NCBI GenBank assembly: GCA_910575725.1 | Contig: CAJTFE010000001.1 | Location: 1-64,000 of the forward strand | From: Clostridia bacterium | GTDB taxonomy: Bacteria; Bacillota; Clostridia; Lachnospirales; Lachnospiraceae | Direction: 5' to 3' | DNA: 64,000 bases | Shown: positions 26,352-36,008 of the stretch, piece after piece | Numbering within the stretch: the stretch's first letter is position 1 | Layout: the number at the start of each line of letters is the position of its first letter | The notes under the pieces: generated by a model | Told to the model about the DNA's origin: nothing | What the model saw: the letters and a program-made list of their open reading frames with translations, nothing else | Database searches by the model: none | Program-made: the position numbers and the translations under genes

Positions 26352-27931
26352 TGGAGCGGACAGAGAGATACAGGGTTCTGATTCTGACCTTTGAAAGTGA
26401 AAAGATGTTTGCCAATCCCTTTCTGGACTGCTGCGTGAAAGCGGTTTTCACAGGGCCGTCGGGACAGACCATTGTCCGGGAAGCCTACTGGGACGGAGAG
26501 AATGTTTACCGCGTGGCCTTTGCGCCTACAGAGGAAGGAATCTGGAGCTATGCGGTAAATGCTCCGGGTGAGACAGGCTTTGACGGAGCGGAGGGGCAGG
26601 TGGAATGTGTGCCCTACCAGGGAGAGCTTGCTCTTTACCGTCATGGATTTTTAAAAATCAGTGGGGATAAGCGTTACTTTACCTATGCCGACGGGACGCC
26701 CTTTTTCTGGCTGGGAGATACACACTGGGAGTTTTCCTACCGGGAAAAATGGGAGGAATCCAATCATCCGGGGATGGACAGCATGTTCCGGGGAATGATA
26801 GACCGCCGGGCAGAGCAAGGCTATACGGTTTATCAGACGAATCTGCGAAGCGATCCTATGATGGGAGGGGACGCTTATTACTGGCAGGAGCCGGATTTGC
26901 CCAATGTGAGGTTTTATCAGGAGGAATTGGACCGGAGGATGTATTACTTGGCGGACAAGGGGATTGTAAATGCCCTGGGCTTTGCCTGGTTTATGTCTAT
27001 TGAAAATAATGTGGAGAAGTATCAAAATCTGGCCCGGTATATTATGGCCCGCTACGGAGCGCTTCCTATGGTGTGGACCCTGGCTGGGGAGCTGGGCGGT
27101 TATGACAAGGCCCGTCAGCCCTTCTATGTGGAGGAGTGGAGGAAGGTGGCTCTGTATATGCAGGAGCTTAACAGCTACCGCCATCCTATGACAGCCCACT
27201 ATACCAATGAACGGCCCTTTGCCTCCTACTATCAGGATGAGGACTGGATGGATTTTACCTTGAATCAAGCCGGCCACGGGGACTATGTGGTAAGCATTGA
27301 CGATTACAAGGCATTTTTGCAGGAGCATGGGGATAAGCCCTTTGTGGAGGGGGAAGCCTTTTATGAATTCTGCTCTACCCTGGAGGAGAATGGGACCCGT
27401 CTTTGTACGGACGCTATGGTAAGGCGTGTGGCTTATCTGACCGTGCAGGCCGGGGGCTGCGGCTATACCTACGGCGCTCAGGGAATCTGGGATGTGGTCT
27501 GGGAGAAGGGGCAGGAAAATAAGATGTCTCTTTTTAACCGCTTTGATGTAACCTGGGTACAGGCCATTGACGGGCCGGGGGGCGTGCAGATGGGGCTGAT
27601 GCGCAAATTCTACGAGGAGCAAAAGTTTTGGGAGCTTTCCCCCTATCAGACCGGGAAGGATGTGGTCGGAGATCCTTTTGGGAAGAAAATGCCGCTTATT
27701 ACGGTGACAAAGGATGGAGGGCGCTGGGTGCTCTATTATCCCGAGGCCACGAGAAAGAGCGGCGATATCCATATGTCTTCCGGGAAGTATGTTATGCAGT
27801 GGTTTGATCCCAGAAACGGCATATACAAAGAGCCGCAGGAGTTTGAGGTGCGGCAGGATACCTGGAGGCTTCCGGCAAAGCCGGATCTACAGGACTGGTG
27901 CCTTGTGGTAAAAAGAGAAGTAGTTGGATAA
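26351..27931 (+). CDS. DUF5060-DUF4038 glycoside hydrolase (apiosidase-like, GH140-type)
   Basis: The 526-residue protein has an N-terminal beta-sandwich (about residues 1-95, DUF5060-like: EAYWDGENVYRVAFAPTEEG). A DUF4038 (beta/alpha)8 barrel begins at GFLKISGDKRYFTYADGTPF and FWLGDTHWEF. Candidate catalytic acids are Glu in VWTLAGELGGYD and Glu in PFVEGEAFYEF. DUF4038 includes the GH140 beta-apiosidases. There is no signal peptide, so it is cytosolic, unlike the Bacteroides enzymes that degrade rhamnogalacturonan II. It starts at ATG 26351, overlapping the previous stop. Substrate assignment to apiosides is by family; other glycosides are possible. Confidence 0.75.
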   Translation: MERTERYRVLILTFESEKMFANPFLDCCVKAVFTGPSGQTIVREAYWDGENVYRVAFAPTEEGIWSYAVNAPGETGFDGAEGQVECVPYQGELALYRHGFLKISGDKRYFTYADGTPFFWLGDTHWEFSYREKWEESNHPGMDSMFRGMIDRRAEQGYTVYQTNLRSDPMMGGDAYYWQEPDLPNVRFYQEELDRRMYYLADKGIVNALGFAWFMSIENNVEKYQNLARYIMARYGALPMVWTLAGELGGYDKARQPFYVEEWRKVALYMQELNSYRHPMTAHYTNERPFASYYQDEDWMDFTLNQAGHGDYVVSIDDYKAFLQEHGDKPFVEGEAFYEFCSTLEENGTRLCTDAMVRRVAYLTVQAGGCGYTYGAQGIWDVVWEKGQENKMSLFNRFDVTWVQAIDGPGGVQMGLMRKFYEEQKFWELSPYQTGKDVVGDPFGKKMPLITVTKDGGRWVLYYPEATRKSGDIHMSSGKYVMQWFDPRNGIYKEPQEFEVRQDTWRLPAKPDLQDWCLVVKREVVG

Positions 27932-27932
27932 T

Positions 27933-28150
27933 ATTGCGGAACTTAACAGCAATCCCTAGACAGTGCCAGAAGAATTTACAGACGCATGCTTTTGTGTCTG
28001 GAAATTCTTCTAGATTAGGGGTGCTGGAAGAGGGATTGCGGAACTTAACAGCAATCCCTAGACAGTGCCAGAAGAATTTACAGACACATGCTTTTGTGTC
28101 TGGAAATTCTTCTAGATTAGGGGTACTGGAAGAGGGATTGCGGAACTTAA
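27933..28150 (+). repeat. Tandem family B-like repeat, two 102-bp units (B3)
   Basis: Two nearly identical 102-bp units (27933-28034 and 28035-28136) and the start of a third end at the next gene's ribosome binding site. Each begins ATTGCGGAACTTAACAGCAA and contains the hairpin AGAAGAATTTACAGACRCA / TGTCTGGAAATTCTTCT. The units differ at only about two positions. The period is a multiple of three, so a frame stays open through both, but there is no sign that it is a protein. Confidence 0.8.
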
Positions 28151-28172
28151 AATAGAAGGGAGAACAAGATTT

Positions 28173-29435
28173 ATGCTTCAGATTGCGGAGAATCAGAGAA
28201 CATTATTAAAGGACGGAAAGCCGTTTTTTTACCTGGCGGATACCTGCTGGTCTGCTTTTACCAATATTACGGATGAGGAATGGGACTATTATCTCTACAA
28301 GAGAAAAGCACAGGGCTTCAATACCATTCAGATCAACATTCTTCCCCAATGGGACGCTTCGGCGACGGATCTTGATTATCAGCCGTTTTTGGAGAAGGAT
28401 CCTCATAAGCTGAATGACGCTTATTTTGCTCATGCAAAGGAGCTGTGCGTCAAGGCAAAGCAGGAGGGCTTTGAGCTGGCTCTCGTGGTCTTGTGGTGCA
28501 ATTATGTGCCGGGAACCTGGGCGTCAAAGCTGTTTCCGGACGGGATTCTGCCTTTTGACTGTCTGGAAAATTATGTGCGGAAGGTTCATGAGGTGTTTAC
28601 GGATCTGGAGCCTCTTTATATTATCAGCGGTGATACGGATTTTCCGGAGGAGGAGACCGTTAAGTACTATCTGCATGTGGGCAGGATATTGAAGGAGCTG
28701 GCGCCCCAGTGCCTTTTTACGACGCATATTAAGGGACGGTATTCTTATATTCCCGAGGAGCTGTATGAGCTTCTTGACCTGTGCTTTTACCAGAGCGGAC
28801 ACAATGCAAAGGATTTGACGATGCCTTATTCCCTCAGCGAGGAGATGCAGAAGAAGTATCCGGGAAAGCCGGTGATCAATTCGGAGCCATGCTATGAGGA
28901 AATGGGGTATTCCGGAAATATGTACGGCCGGTGGAGCCGCCGTGATGTGCGCCGGGCGGCTTATGTGAGTGTGCTTTCGGGGGCCTGCGCAGGCATTACC
29001 TATGGTGCGGCCGGTATTTATAGCTGGCATAAGGTGAAGAAGGGCTTTGCAAGCCTTTTGGGAGAGGGCTTTGATATGCCGAAATCCTGGGAAGAGGCGC
29101 TTGCCTTCCCGGGAGCATGGGATTATGGATATCTGAAAATGCTGCTGACCGAGCTTGGCGGGGAGAAGCTTGTGCCAAGACAAGAGCTGCTTTTGAATCC
29201 TACAACGGATATCCGGGTGGCAGGCTGCGGGGAGGATCTGCTGTTGATTTATGTTCCTTGCAATACGAAGGTTCGGCTTCAGGCGGATCTGACCGGCTGG
29301 GAGCTTCGGACGATTGATTTGGCGGAGCGGTTTGCGGCGAATGTCGGGTTCACGGTGAAGGAAGGCGAAACGGTTGTTGAGATGCATCCCTTTGGGCAGG
29401 ATGCCCTGATTGTGGCCCGCAGAGCAGGGGAGTAA
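28173..29435 (+). CDS. DUF4038 glycoside hydrolase (second apiosidase-like, GH140-type)
   Basis: The 420-residue protein begins with the DUF4038 pattern LLKDGKPFFYLADTCWSAF, then GFNTIQINILPQWDAS. Candidate catalytic acids are Asp in YIISGDTDFPEE and Glu in VINSEPCYEEMGY, spaced as in GH140 enzymes. It lacks the N-terminal beta-sandwich of its neighbour but has a C-terminal beta domain (about residues 335-420). There is no signal peptide. The two homologues may act on different linkages (for example 1,2 and 1,6 apiosyl-glucose), which is inference. GGGAG precedes the ATG. Confidence 0.75.
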   Translation: MLQIAENQRTLLKDGKPFFYLADTCWSAFTNITDEEWDYYLYKRKAQGFNTIQINILPQWDASATDLDYQPFLEKDPHKLNDAYFAHAKELCVKAKQEGFELALVVLWCNYVPGTWASKLFPDGILPFDCLENYVRKVHEVFTDLEPLYIISGDTDFPEEETVKYYLHVGRILKELAPQCLFTTHIKGRYSYIPEELYELLDLCFYQSGHNAKDLTMPYSLSEEMQKKYPGKPVINSEPCYEEMGYSGNMYGRWSRRDVRRAAYVSVLSGACAGITYGAAGIYSWHKVKKGFASLLGEGFDMPKSWEEALAFPGAWDYGYLKMLLTELGGEKLVPRQELLLNPTTDIRVAGCGEDLLLIYVPCNTKVRLQADLTGWELRTIDLAERFAANVGFTVKEGETVVEMHPFGQDALIVARRAGE

Positions 29436-31060
<1,625 letters not shown>

Positions 31061-31093
31061 AGGGTAGTTTGGGGTGATGGCTTTCCCGGTGGG

Positions 31094-31311
31094 GCCTGGG
31101 TCTGCTGCGGAATAAGCCCTCCGGCTTTTCCATATCTGTGTTCGGACGGTTCTCGTACACGCTGTCTGCTCTGTACGGACATTGCCTTGGAGGGGACTTT
31201 TGGGGTTTTCTTTTTGGGGCAATGTCCGTACAGCTCAGACAGCGTGTACGCGAACAGCCGGACACCGGATATTGGAAAAGCCGGAGGGCTTATTCCGCAG
31301 CAGACCCAGGC
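31094..31311. repeat. Family C: 218-bp inverted repeat (MITE-like)
   Basis: The left arm (31094-31186, beginning GCCTGGGTCTGCTGCGG) and right arm (31218-31311, ending CCGCAGCAGACCCAGGC) are near-perfect reverse complements of about 93 bases. They are separated by a 31-base G/T-rich loop. It contains no transposase. It lies between the second GH1 and the GH106-like gene, followed by two family A copies. A much shorter, similar core (GGACGGTTCACGTACAC) occurs at 48569. Confidence 0.8.
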
Positions 31312-31369
31312 GCTGGGGACGGGAGTTTTTTAGTGGTGGAGATTTGTTTTGATTTTAAGTGTTTTTAAA

Positions 31370-31508
31370 AAATGATTTATGCCAACCGGTAAAGTCGCAA
31401 AGGCGCACGAGAGGAACTTTTATGAGTGCCCTTTCGAATAAAAGTTACTCTCATAACAGGTGCGCCGAAGTGACTTTACCCTTTAGTGCTGTCGCGCAGC
31501 GACTTAAA
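31370..31508 (+). repeat. Family A intergenic palindrome, copy A3
   Basis: The core is GGTAAAGTCGC (31388-31398) with GTGACTTTACC (31470-31480), one G-T-type pair. The inner mini-ORF starts at 31422 (MSALSNKSYSHNRC). The tail GCGCAGCGACTTAAAATAG lacks the final GGAGG. It is the first of two adjacent family A copies upstream of the GH106-like gene. Confidence 0.8.
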
Positions 31509-31552
31509 ATAGTGTGGTTAAGAAATATTAAGAGTTTATGGGAAATAATTTA

Positions 31553-31690
31553 TGCCAATCGGTAAAGCTGCAAAGACGCACGAGAGGAACTTTTATGAGT
31601 GCTTTTTCGAATAAAAGTTTCTCTCATTACCGGTGTGTCGAAGCAGCTTTACCCTTTAGTGCCGTCGCGCAGCGACTTAAAATAGGAGGA
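31553..31690 (+). repeat. Family A intergenic palindrome, copy A4
   Basis: The core is GGTAAAGCTGC (31561-31571) with GCAGCTTTACC (31643-31653). The mini-ORF starts at 31595 (MSAFSNKSFSHYRC), continues into and overlaps the start of the GH106-like gene in another frame. The tail ends AATAGGAGG, which is the ribosome binding site of that gene. Confidence 0.8.
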
Positions 31691-31697
31691 TTGCAGG

Positions 31698-34388
31698 ATG
31701 GAACGGTTACGGGATGTTTTGATGGGGCGGGAAGGGAACTCGATTATGCCTTTTTTCTGGCAGCATGGGGAGACTCAGGGGACGCTTGAGGAGTATATGG
31801 AGCGGATTCGGGAGTGCGGCTGCGGAGGTGTCTGTGTGGAGGCGCGGCCGCATCCGGAGTTTGGGAAGGATAGATGGTGGGAGGATGTCGGATTTATTGT
31901 GAATAAGGCCAAAAGGGATGGGATGGAGGTCTGGATTCTGGATGATTCCCATTTTCCCACGGGGTTTGCGAATGGCTTGGTGAAGGAGAAGTATCCGCAG
32001 TTTTTGAAAACTTATCTGGACTTGAGGAGGTTTGATGTGGCGGGGCCTCTTGGGTTTGGCAGGATGAATCTGCGGTTTTTGAAGGGGCGGCCCTGGGATG
32101 CTAAGGGACGGGAGAAGGATGTGATTCTCGGGGTTTATGGGGCCCGGAGGGAAGATGAACCGGTGAAAGGCTTTGGTGACAGGGTGGACCCGGTGAGAGC
32201 GGAGACTTTGGTGGACCTGACGGGGATGGTGAAGGATGGGATTCTTTACTGGGATATTCCGGAAGGGAATTGGAGTGTGCTTGTGGTTTTTGAAACCCGG
32301 CTGGGGGGTGAGGAGTCTACGAAGGATTATCTGAATCCCTTGGTGAAGGAGGCTGCGGAGGTTTTGATTGAGGCGGTTTATGAGCTCCATTATGAGCATT
32401 TTAAGGAGTTTTTCGGGACGACGATTACGGCTTTCTTTTCCGATGAGCCGCGGTTTGGAAATGTGAAGGGAACGGAAGGAAAAATGGGAAGGGCGGATAT
32501 GGTGCTTCCCTGGTGTGAGGGGCTTGATGAAATTCTGCCTTTTGGGAAGGAATTTTTGCCGTTTTTGTTTGTGGATTCTGTGGATGATACTATGAGCCGG
32601 GTTCGTTTTGCTTATATGGATTGTGTTTCCAGGCTGTATTCGGAGAATTTTACCCAGGTTCTGGGGAAATGGTGCCGGGATCATGGAGTAAAGTATGTAG
32701 GGCATCATATTGAGGATAACGGAGCCCATGCGCGGCTTGGATATGGGCCGGGGCATTTGTTCCGGGCACAGAAGGGGCAGGATTTTTCCGGGATTGATGT
32801 GATTAGCAGCCAGATTGCGCCGGGGTATGATTTTCATCACGATGCGTTTGCTGCCGGGGGAAATGACGGTGTGTTTTATCACTATGGCCTGGGACGCCTG
32901 GGGGCTTCCGTGGCGCAGAATGATCCGGAGAAAAATGGGATTGCCATGTGTGAGGCTTTTGGGGCTTATGGATGGAATGAGGGGCTTAAGTGGATGAAAT
33001 GGATTACGGATCATCTGCTTGCCAGGGGGATTAATTATTTTGTTCCTCATGCCTTTGACCCAAAGGAGTATCCGGATTGGGATTGTCCGCCTCATTTTTA
33101 TGCCCATGGGAATAATCCGCAGTTTCGGTATTTTCCGGTGCTGATGCGGTATATGCAGAGGATGTGCCATCTTCTGCAGGGAGGCGTTCATGAGGCGGCC
33201 GTGGCGGTGCTTTATCCGGCGGAAGGGGAATGGTGCGGCGATATCCTGCCTGTGGAAAGAGTGCTTCGGGAGCTGGATCACAGTCAGATTGGCGCGGCGG
33301 TTGTATGTCTGGATGATTTGACGGATGAGCAGGTGGAGGACGGCGCTTTCCTGGTGAATCAAAACCGGTATGAATGTTTGATTGTGCCTGCTATGGAACG
33401 GATTCCGGAGGTGATGCAAAGGAAGCTGCTGATGCTTTGCGAGGCCGGGGTTTCGGTTGTGTTTGCTGAGGGACAGCCGTGGGAGGTGCTGCCGGAGCGG
33501 AGCATATCCTGTGAGGAAAGGGAGACGGAAGAGATACCGGAGTATGAGAGGTTCGGAAAGCTTCTCGGCATGGCGGAAAGTGTTTCTCTGGAGAAGATTT
33601 CCGGTGCTTGTGAGAAGTGGAGGACGGTATGGACTTCTGAAAAACAAAAAGGGCTGGTTTCTTATCACTATGTTCAGCCGGATGGGGAGATTTTCCTGCT
33701 GTTTAATGAGAATCCTGCTAAAAGTATTGAGACGGAGCTTACGATTGCTTCCGGCAGGACGCCTGTGGTTTATGATGCTTTTGCGAACCGGCTTCGGGCG
33801 GTTTCGGTCCGGCGCCGTAAGCAGGGGCGGATGGAAATGGATCTGTGTCTGAAGCCTTATGAGTCTGTGGTGATTCTGGCCTGTGACAGCTGGGACGGCT
33901 TTTCTGTGGAAGAAGAGTGGACAGGGACGGTTCAAAGAACCTTGCCGCTTGTGGGAACGTGGAAGGTTTCCTTTGCGGATGCGAAGAGCTATGGGAAGGG
34001 CACGGAGGCTTCCGGTTTTGTGGAGGTTGGAAGGAGGGAGGAGCTGCTTCCTCTGTCCTGTGAGCCGGAGTTTGCGGATAAGACGGGGACGCTGCGGTAT
34101 GAGAAGACCTTTGATTGGGAGAAAAGCCAGAAGAGCAGGGTGTTTTTGAGTCTGGGCGAGGTTTTTGAGACGGCGGAGGTTTTTGTGAACGGGAAAAGCG
34201 CGGGAGTGTGCATTTGTCCGCCTTATCGGATTGAGATCACGGAGGAGCTTGCTTTTGGCAGAAATGAGCTGGCGGTTGAGGTGACGAATACTTTGGGGAA
34301 TGAGAATAAGGATTTTATGTCTCAGTATACGCCGATTGAACCTTTTGGGCTGCTGGGGCCTGTGATTTTGGAGGAGGAAACGATATAG
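31698..34388 (+). CDS. GH106-like glycosyl hydrolase (putative alpha-L-rhamnosidase)
   Basis: This large 896-residue protein begins with SIMPFFWQHGE, then a barrel containing CGGVCVEARPHPEF and WILDDSHFPTGFANG, a pattern seen in GH106-type enzymes. FSDEPRFG and HHIEDNGAHARLG could supply active-site acids. The C-terminal 150 residues form a GH2-like carbohydrate-binding beta-sandwich (VFVNGKSAGVCICPPYRIEI, NELAVEVTNTLGN). There is no signal peptide. A cytosolic rhamnosidase would suit diglycosides such as rutinosides or neohesperidosides imported with the apiosides. The family call is by eye and only moderately firm. Confidence 0.65.
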   Translation: MERLRDVLMGREGNSIMPFFWQHGETQGTLEEYMERIRECGCGGVCVEARPHPEFGKDRWWEDVGFIVNKAKRDGMEVWILDDSHFPTGFANGLVKEKYPQFLKTYLDLRRFDVAGPLGFGRMNLRFLKGRPWDAKGREKDVILGVYGARREDEPVKGFGDRVDPVRAETLVDLTGMVKDGILYWDIPEGNWSVLVVFETRLGGEESTKDYLNPLVKEAAEVLIEAVYELHYEHFKEFFGTTITAFFSDEPRFGNVKGTEGKMGRADMVLPWCEGLDEILPFGKEFLPFLFVDSVDDTMSRVRFAYMDCVSRLYSENFTQVLGKWCRDHGVKYVGHHIEDNGAHARLGYGPGHLFRAQKGQDFSGIDVISSQIAPGYDFHHDAFAAGGNDGVFYHYGLGRLGASVAQNDPEKNGIAMCEAFGAYGWNEGLKWMKWITDHLLARGINYFVPHAFDPKEYPDWDCPPHFYAHGNNPQFRYFPVLMRYMQRMCHLLQGGVHEAAVAVLYPAEGEWCGDILPVERVLRELDHSQIGAAVVCLDDLTDEQVEDGAFLVNQNRYECLIVPAMERIPEVMQRKLLMLCEAGVSVVFAEGQPWEVLPERSISCEERETEEIPEYERFGKLLGMAESVSLEKISGACEKWRTVWTSEKQKGLVSYHYVQPDGEIFLLFNENPAKSIETELTIASGRTPVVYDAFANRLRAVSVRRRKQGRMEMDLCLKPYESVVILACDSWDGFSVEEEWTGTVQRTLPLVGTWKVSFADAKSYGKGTEASGFVEVGRREELLPLSCEPEFADKTGTLRYEKTFDWEKSQKSRVFLSLGEVFETAEVFVNGKSAGVCICPPYRIEITEELAFGRNELAVEVTNTLGNENKDFMSQYTPIEPFGLLGPVILEEETI

Positions 34389-34828
34389 CCTGAGGAAGAA
34401 ACCGGAGTGATTATATTTTTGTTTTTAACCGCATATGTGGAAAATATAAGGTATAGTTTGGGCGCCATCCGTAAGGAGGCGCCCAAAAGCATTAATTCAT
34501 GAATTGTTTTAGGCGCAAACTATATTGTGGTCCGTATTCTGTCCGTTAACTTGCTCACTGATGGTATATGTGGTGAAAACAATAGATAAATTTGTATTTA
34601 AATAAAATAAGTACAAATTTAAATTTGTTTTAAAAATATACATAAAAATAATTGAAAATAGATTGACATACTTATAAAAAAGAGTTATAAATAAACTATA
34701 AGAGAAAAACAATGTATTAATTTGGCAGATATATTTGATAAAAAGATTGCTGATTAGATGATTTAGACAAAATAAAATACAAGTTAAAATAATAAATACA
34801 AGTTAAAAAGAAGAGGAATCAGCACCAT
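34389..34828. promoter_or_regulatory. AraR control region: nested palindrome, operator candidates and promoter
   Basis: This 440-base gene-free stretch holds four elements. A nested palindrome runs at 34452-34526, with inner GGCGCC-type arms TTTGGGCGCC / GGCGCCCAAA at 34457-34487 and outer TATAGTTTG...CAAACTATA. An inverted repeat AAATTTGTA (34588-34596) / TACAAATTT (34612-34620) resembles AraR operators. A consensus promoter has TTGACA (34663-34668), 17 bases and TATAAA (34686-34691). A direct repeat ATACAAGTTAAAA lies at 34777-34789 and 34796-34808 just before the ribosome binding site. Autoregulation by AraR is likely. Confidence 0.6.
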
Positions 34829-35899
34829 ATGGCAAAATATCAAATGCTGGCAGAAACCCTGCGGCAGAAAATCACAGAGGGCGTTTATCAACCGGGGAAT
34901 AAGCTTCCTTCGGAGTATGAGCTTCAAAATCACTTTCAGGTAAGCCGTCAGACCGTCCGCAATGCATTGGAACTTCTGGAGAAGCAGGGCTTTGTCAGAA
35001 GCCGCCAGGGCAGCGGCACCTATGTGGCGGATCGGGAGGCGGAGGAGCAGAAAAAGAGCAGGCGCATTGCCGTAGTGACCACCTATGTAGACAATTACAT
35101 ATTTCCCAGGATCATACAGGGAATCGAGAGCGTTCTTTCCAAAGAGGGCTTCCAGGTGCAGATTGCATTTACCGGCAACCGGATTTGGAAGGAGGAAGCG
35201 ATACTTGCGGATCTCTTGGAGCAGGATCTGAGAGGTCTTATCATCGAGACGACGAAAAGCGCTCTGCCCAATCCAAATCTTCACCTTTACCGCAGACTTC
35301 AGGAGAAGGGGATTCCCATTCTTTTTATCAACAGCCGCTACCCTGAGCTTGACTGTCCCGTGGTCTGTCTCCAGGACGAACGAGCCGGGCGGCTGGCCGC
35401 AGAGTGCCTTCTGGCAAACGGCCATAAAAAAATAGGCGGTTTTTTCAAAAGAGATGACGGCCAGGGCGTCCGCCGCTATCGGGGATTTTTGGAGGCGCTG
35501 CGGGATGGGGGGATTCGTACGGCGGAAGAACACATTCTCTGGTTTGATACGGAGGATGCTTTGGACTTTGACGGTATGGAGGAGCAAATTGTAAAACGTT
35601 TGGGTGCGTGTACCGGAATTATGTGCTACAACGACAGTACAGCTTCTCATATTATGGAGATCTGGAAGCGCCGCGGAATCTCTGTTCCGGAGGATATGTC
35701 CATAGTCAGTGTGGATGATACGGATCTGGCGATGCTTGGGGATGTGGGTCTGACCTCGGTACATCATCCCAAGGAAAAGCTGGGCGAAAAGGCCGCAAAG
35801 CAGTTGATTTCCATGATACGCAATCAGCTTCCGGGGACGTCTTACGAATTTGAACCTTACCTGGCAGAGCGCAATTCCGTAAAAGATTTGACAGAATAA
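34829..35899 (+). CDS. araR: AraR-type arabinose regulator (GntR DNA-binding, LacI-like sensor)
   Basis: The 356-residue protein joins a GntR winged helix-turn-helix (residues about 1-70: KITEGVYQPGNKLPSEYEL, then SRQTVRNALELLEKQGFV) to a LacI-type sugar-binding domain (RIAVVTTYVDNYIFPRIIQG, CYNDSTASHIMEIWKRRGI, DMSIVSVDDTDLAML). This hybrid is the hallmark of AraR, which represses arabinose genes until L-arabinose binds. L-arabinose isomerase follows, which supports the name. AAGAGGA precedes the ATG. The gap to araA (35900-36008) ends in AGGAGG. Confidence 0.85.
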   Translation: MAKYQMLAETLRQKITEGVYQPGNKLPSEYELQNHFQVSRQTVRNALELLEKQGFVRSRQGSGTYVADREAEEQKKSRRIAVVTTYVDNYIFPRIIQGIESVLSKEGFQVQIAFTGNRIWKEEAILADLLEQDLRGLIIETTKSALPNPNLHLYRRLQEKGIPILFINSRYPELDCPVVCLQDERAGRLAAECLLANGHKKIGGFFKRDDGQGVRRYRGFLEALRDGGIRTAEEHILWFDTEDALDFDGMEEQIVKRLGACTGIMCYNDSTASHIMEIWKRRGISVPEDMSIVSVDDTDLAMLGDVGLTSVHHPKEKLGEKAAKQLISMIRNQLPGTSYEFEPYLAERNSVKDLTE

Positions 35900-36008
35900 A
35901 GCTTTGGAAATAAGAAAGAAATTAATGCATGAGCGTAAGCACCCCTGCCTGCTCACACCAGTCGGGGGCAACACATAACAATCCAACTATTTTAGGAGGT
36001 AAAAAGAA

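Noticed and set aside
27933..28150. Tandem repeats as a possible CRISPR array
   Set aside because: Units are 102 bp, contiguous and nearly identical without spacers; they are a duplicated palindrome.
27898..28155. 85-codon frame through the tandem repeat as a repeat protein
   Set aside because: It starts inside the 3' end of the hydrolase gene and reads the hairpin units; no ribosome binding site.
31707..33935. Very long minus-strand frame (742 codons) opposite the GH106-like gene
   Set aside because: It is an open shadow caused by biased codon use of the real plus-strand gene; the product is Arg/His/Pro/Ile-rich and has no ribosome binding site or family resemblance.
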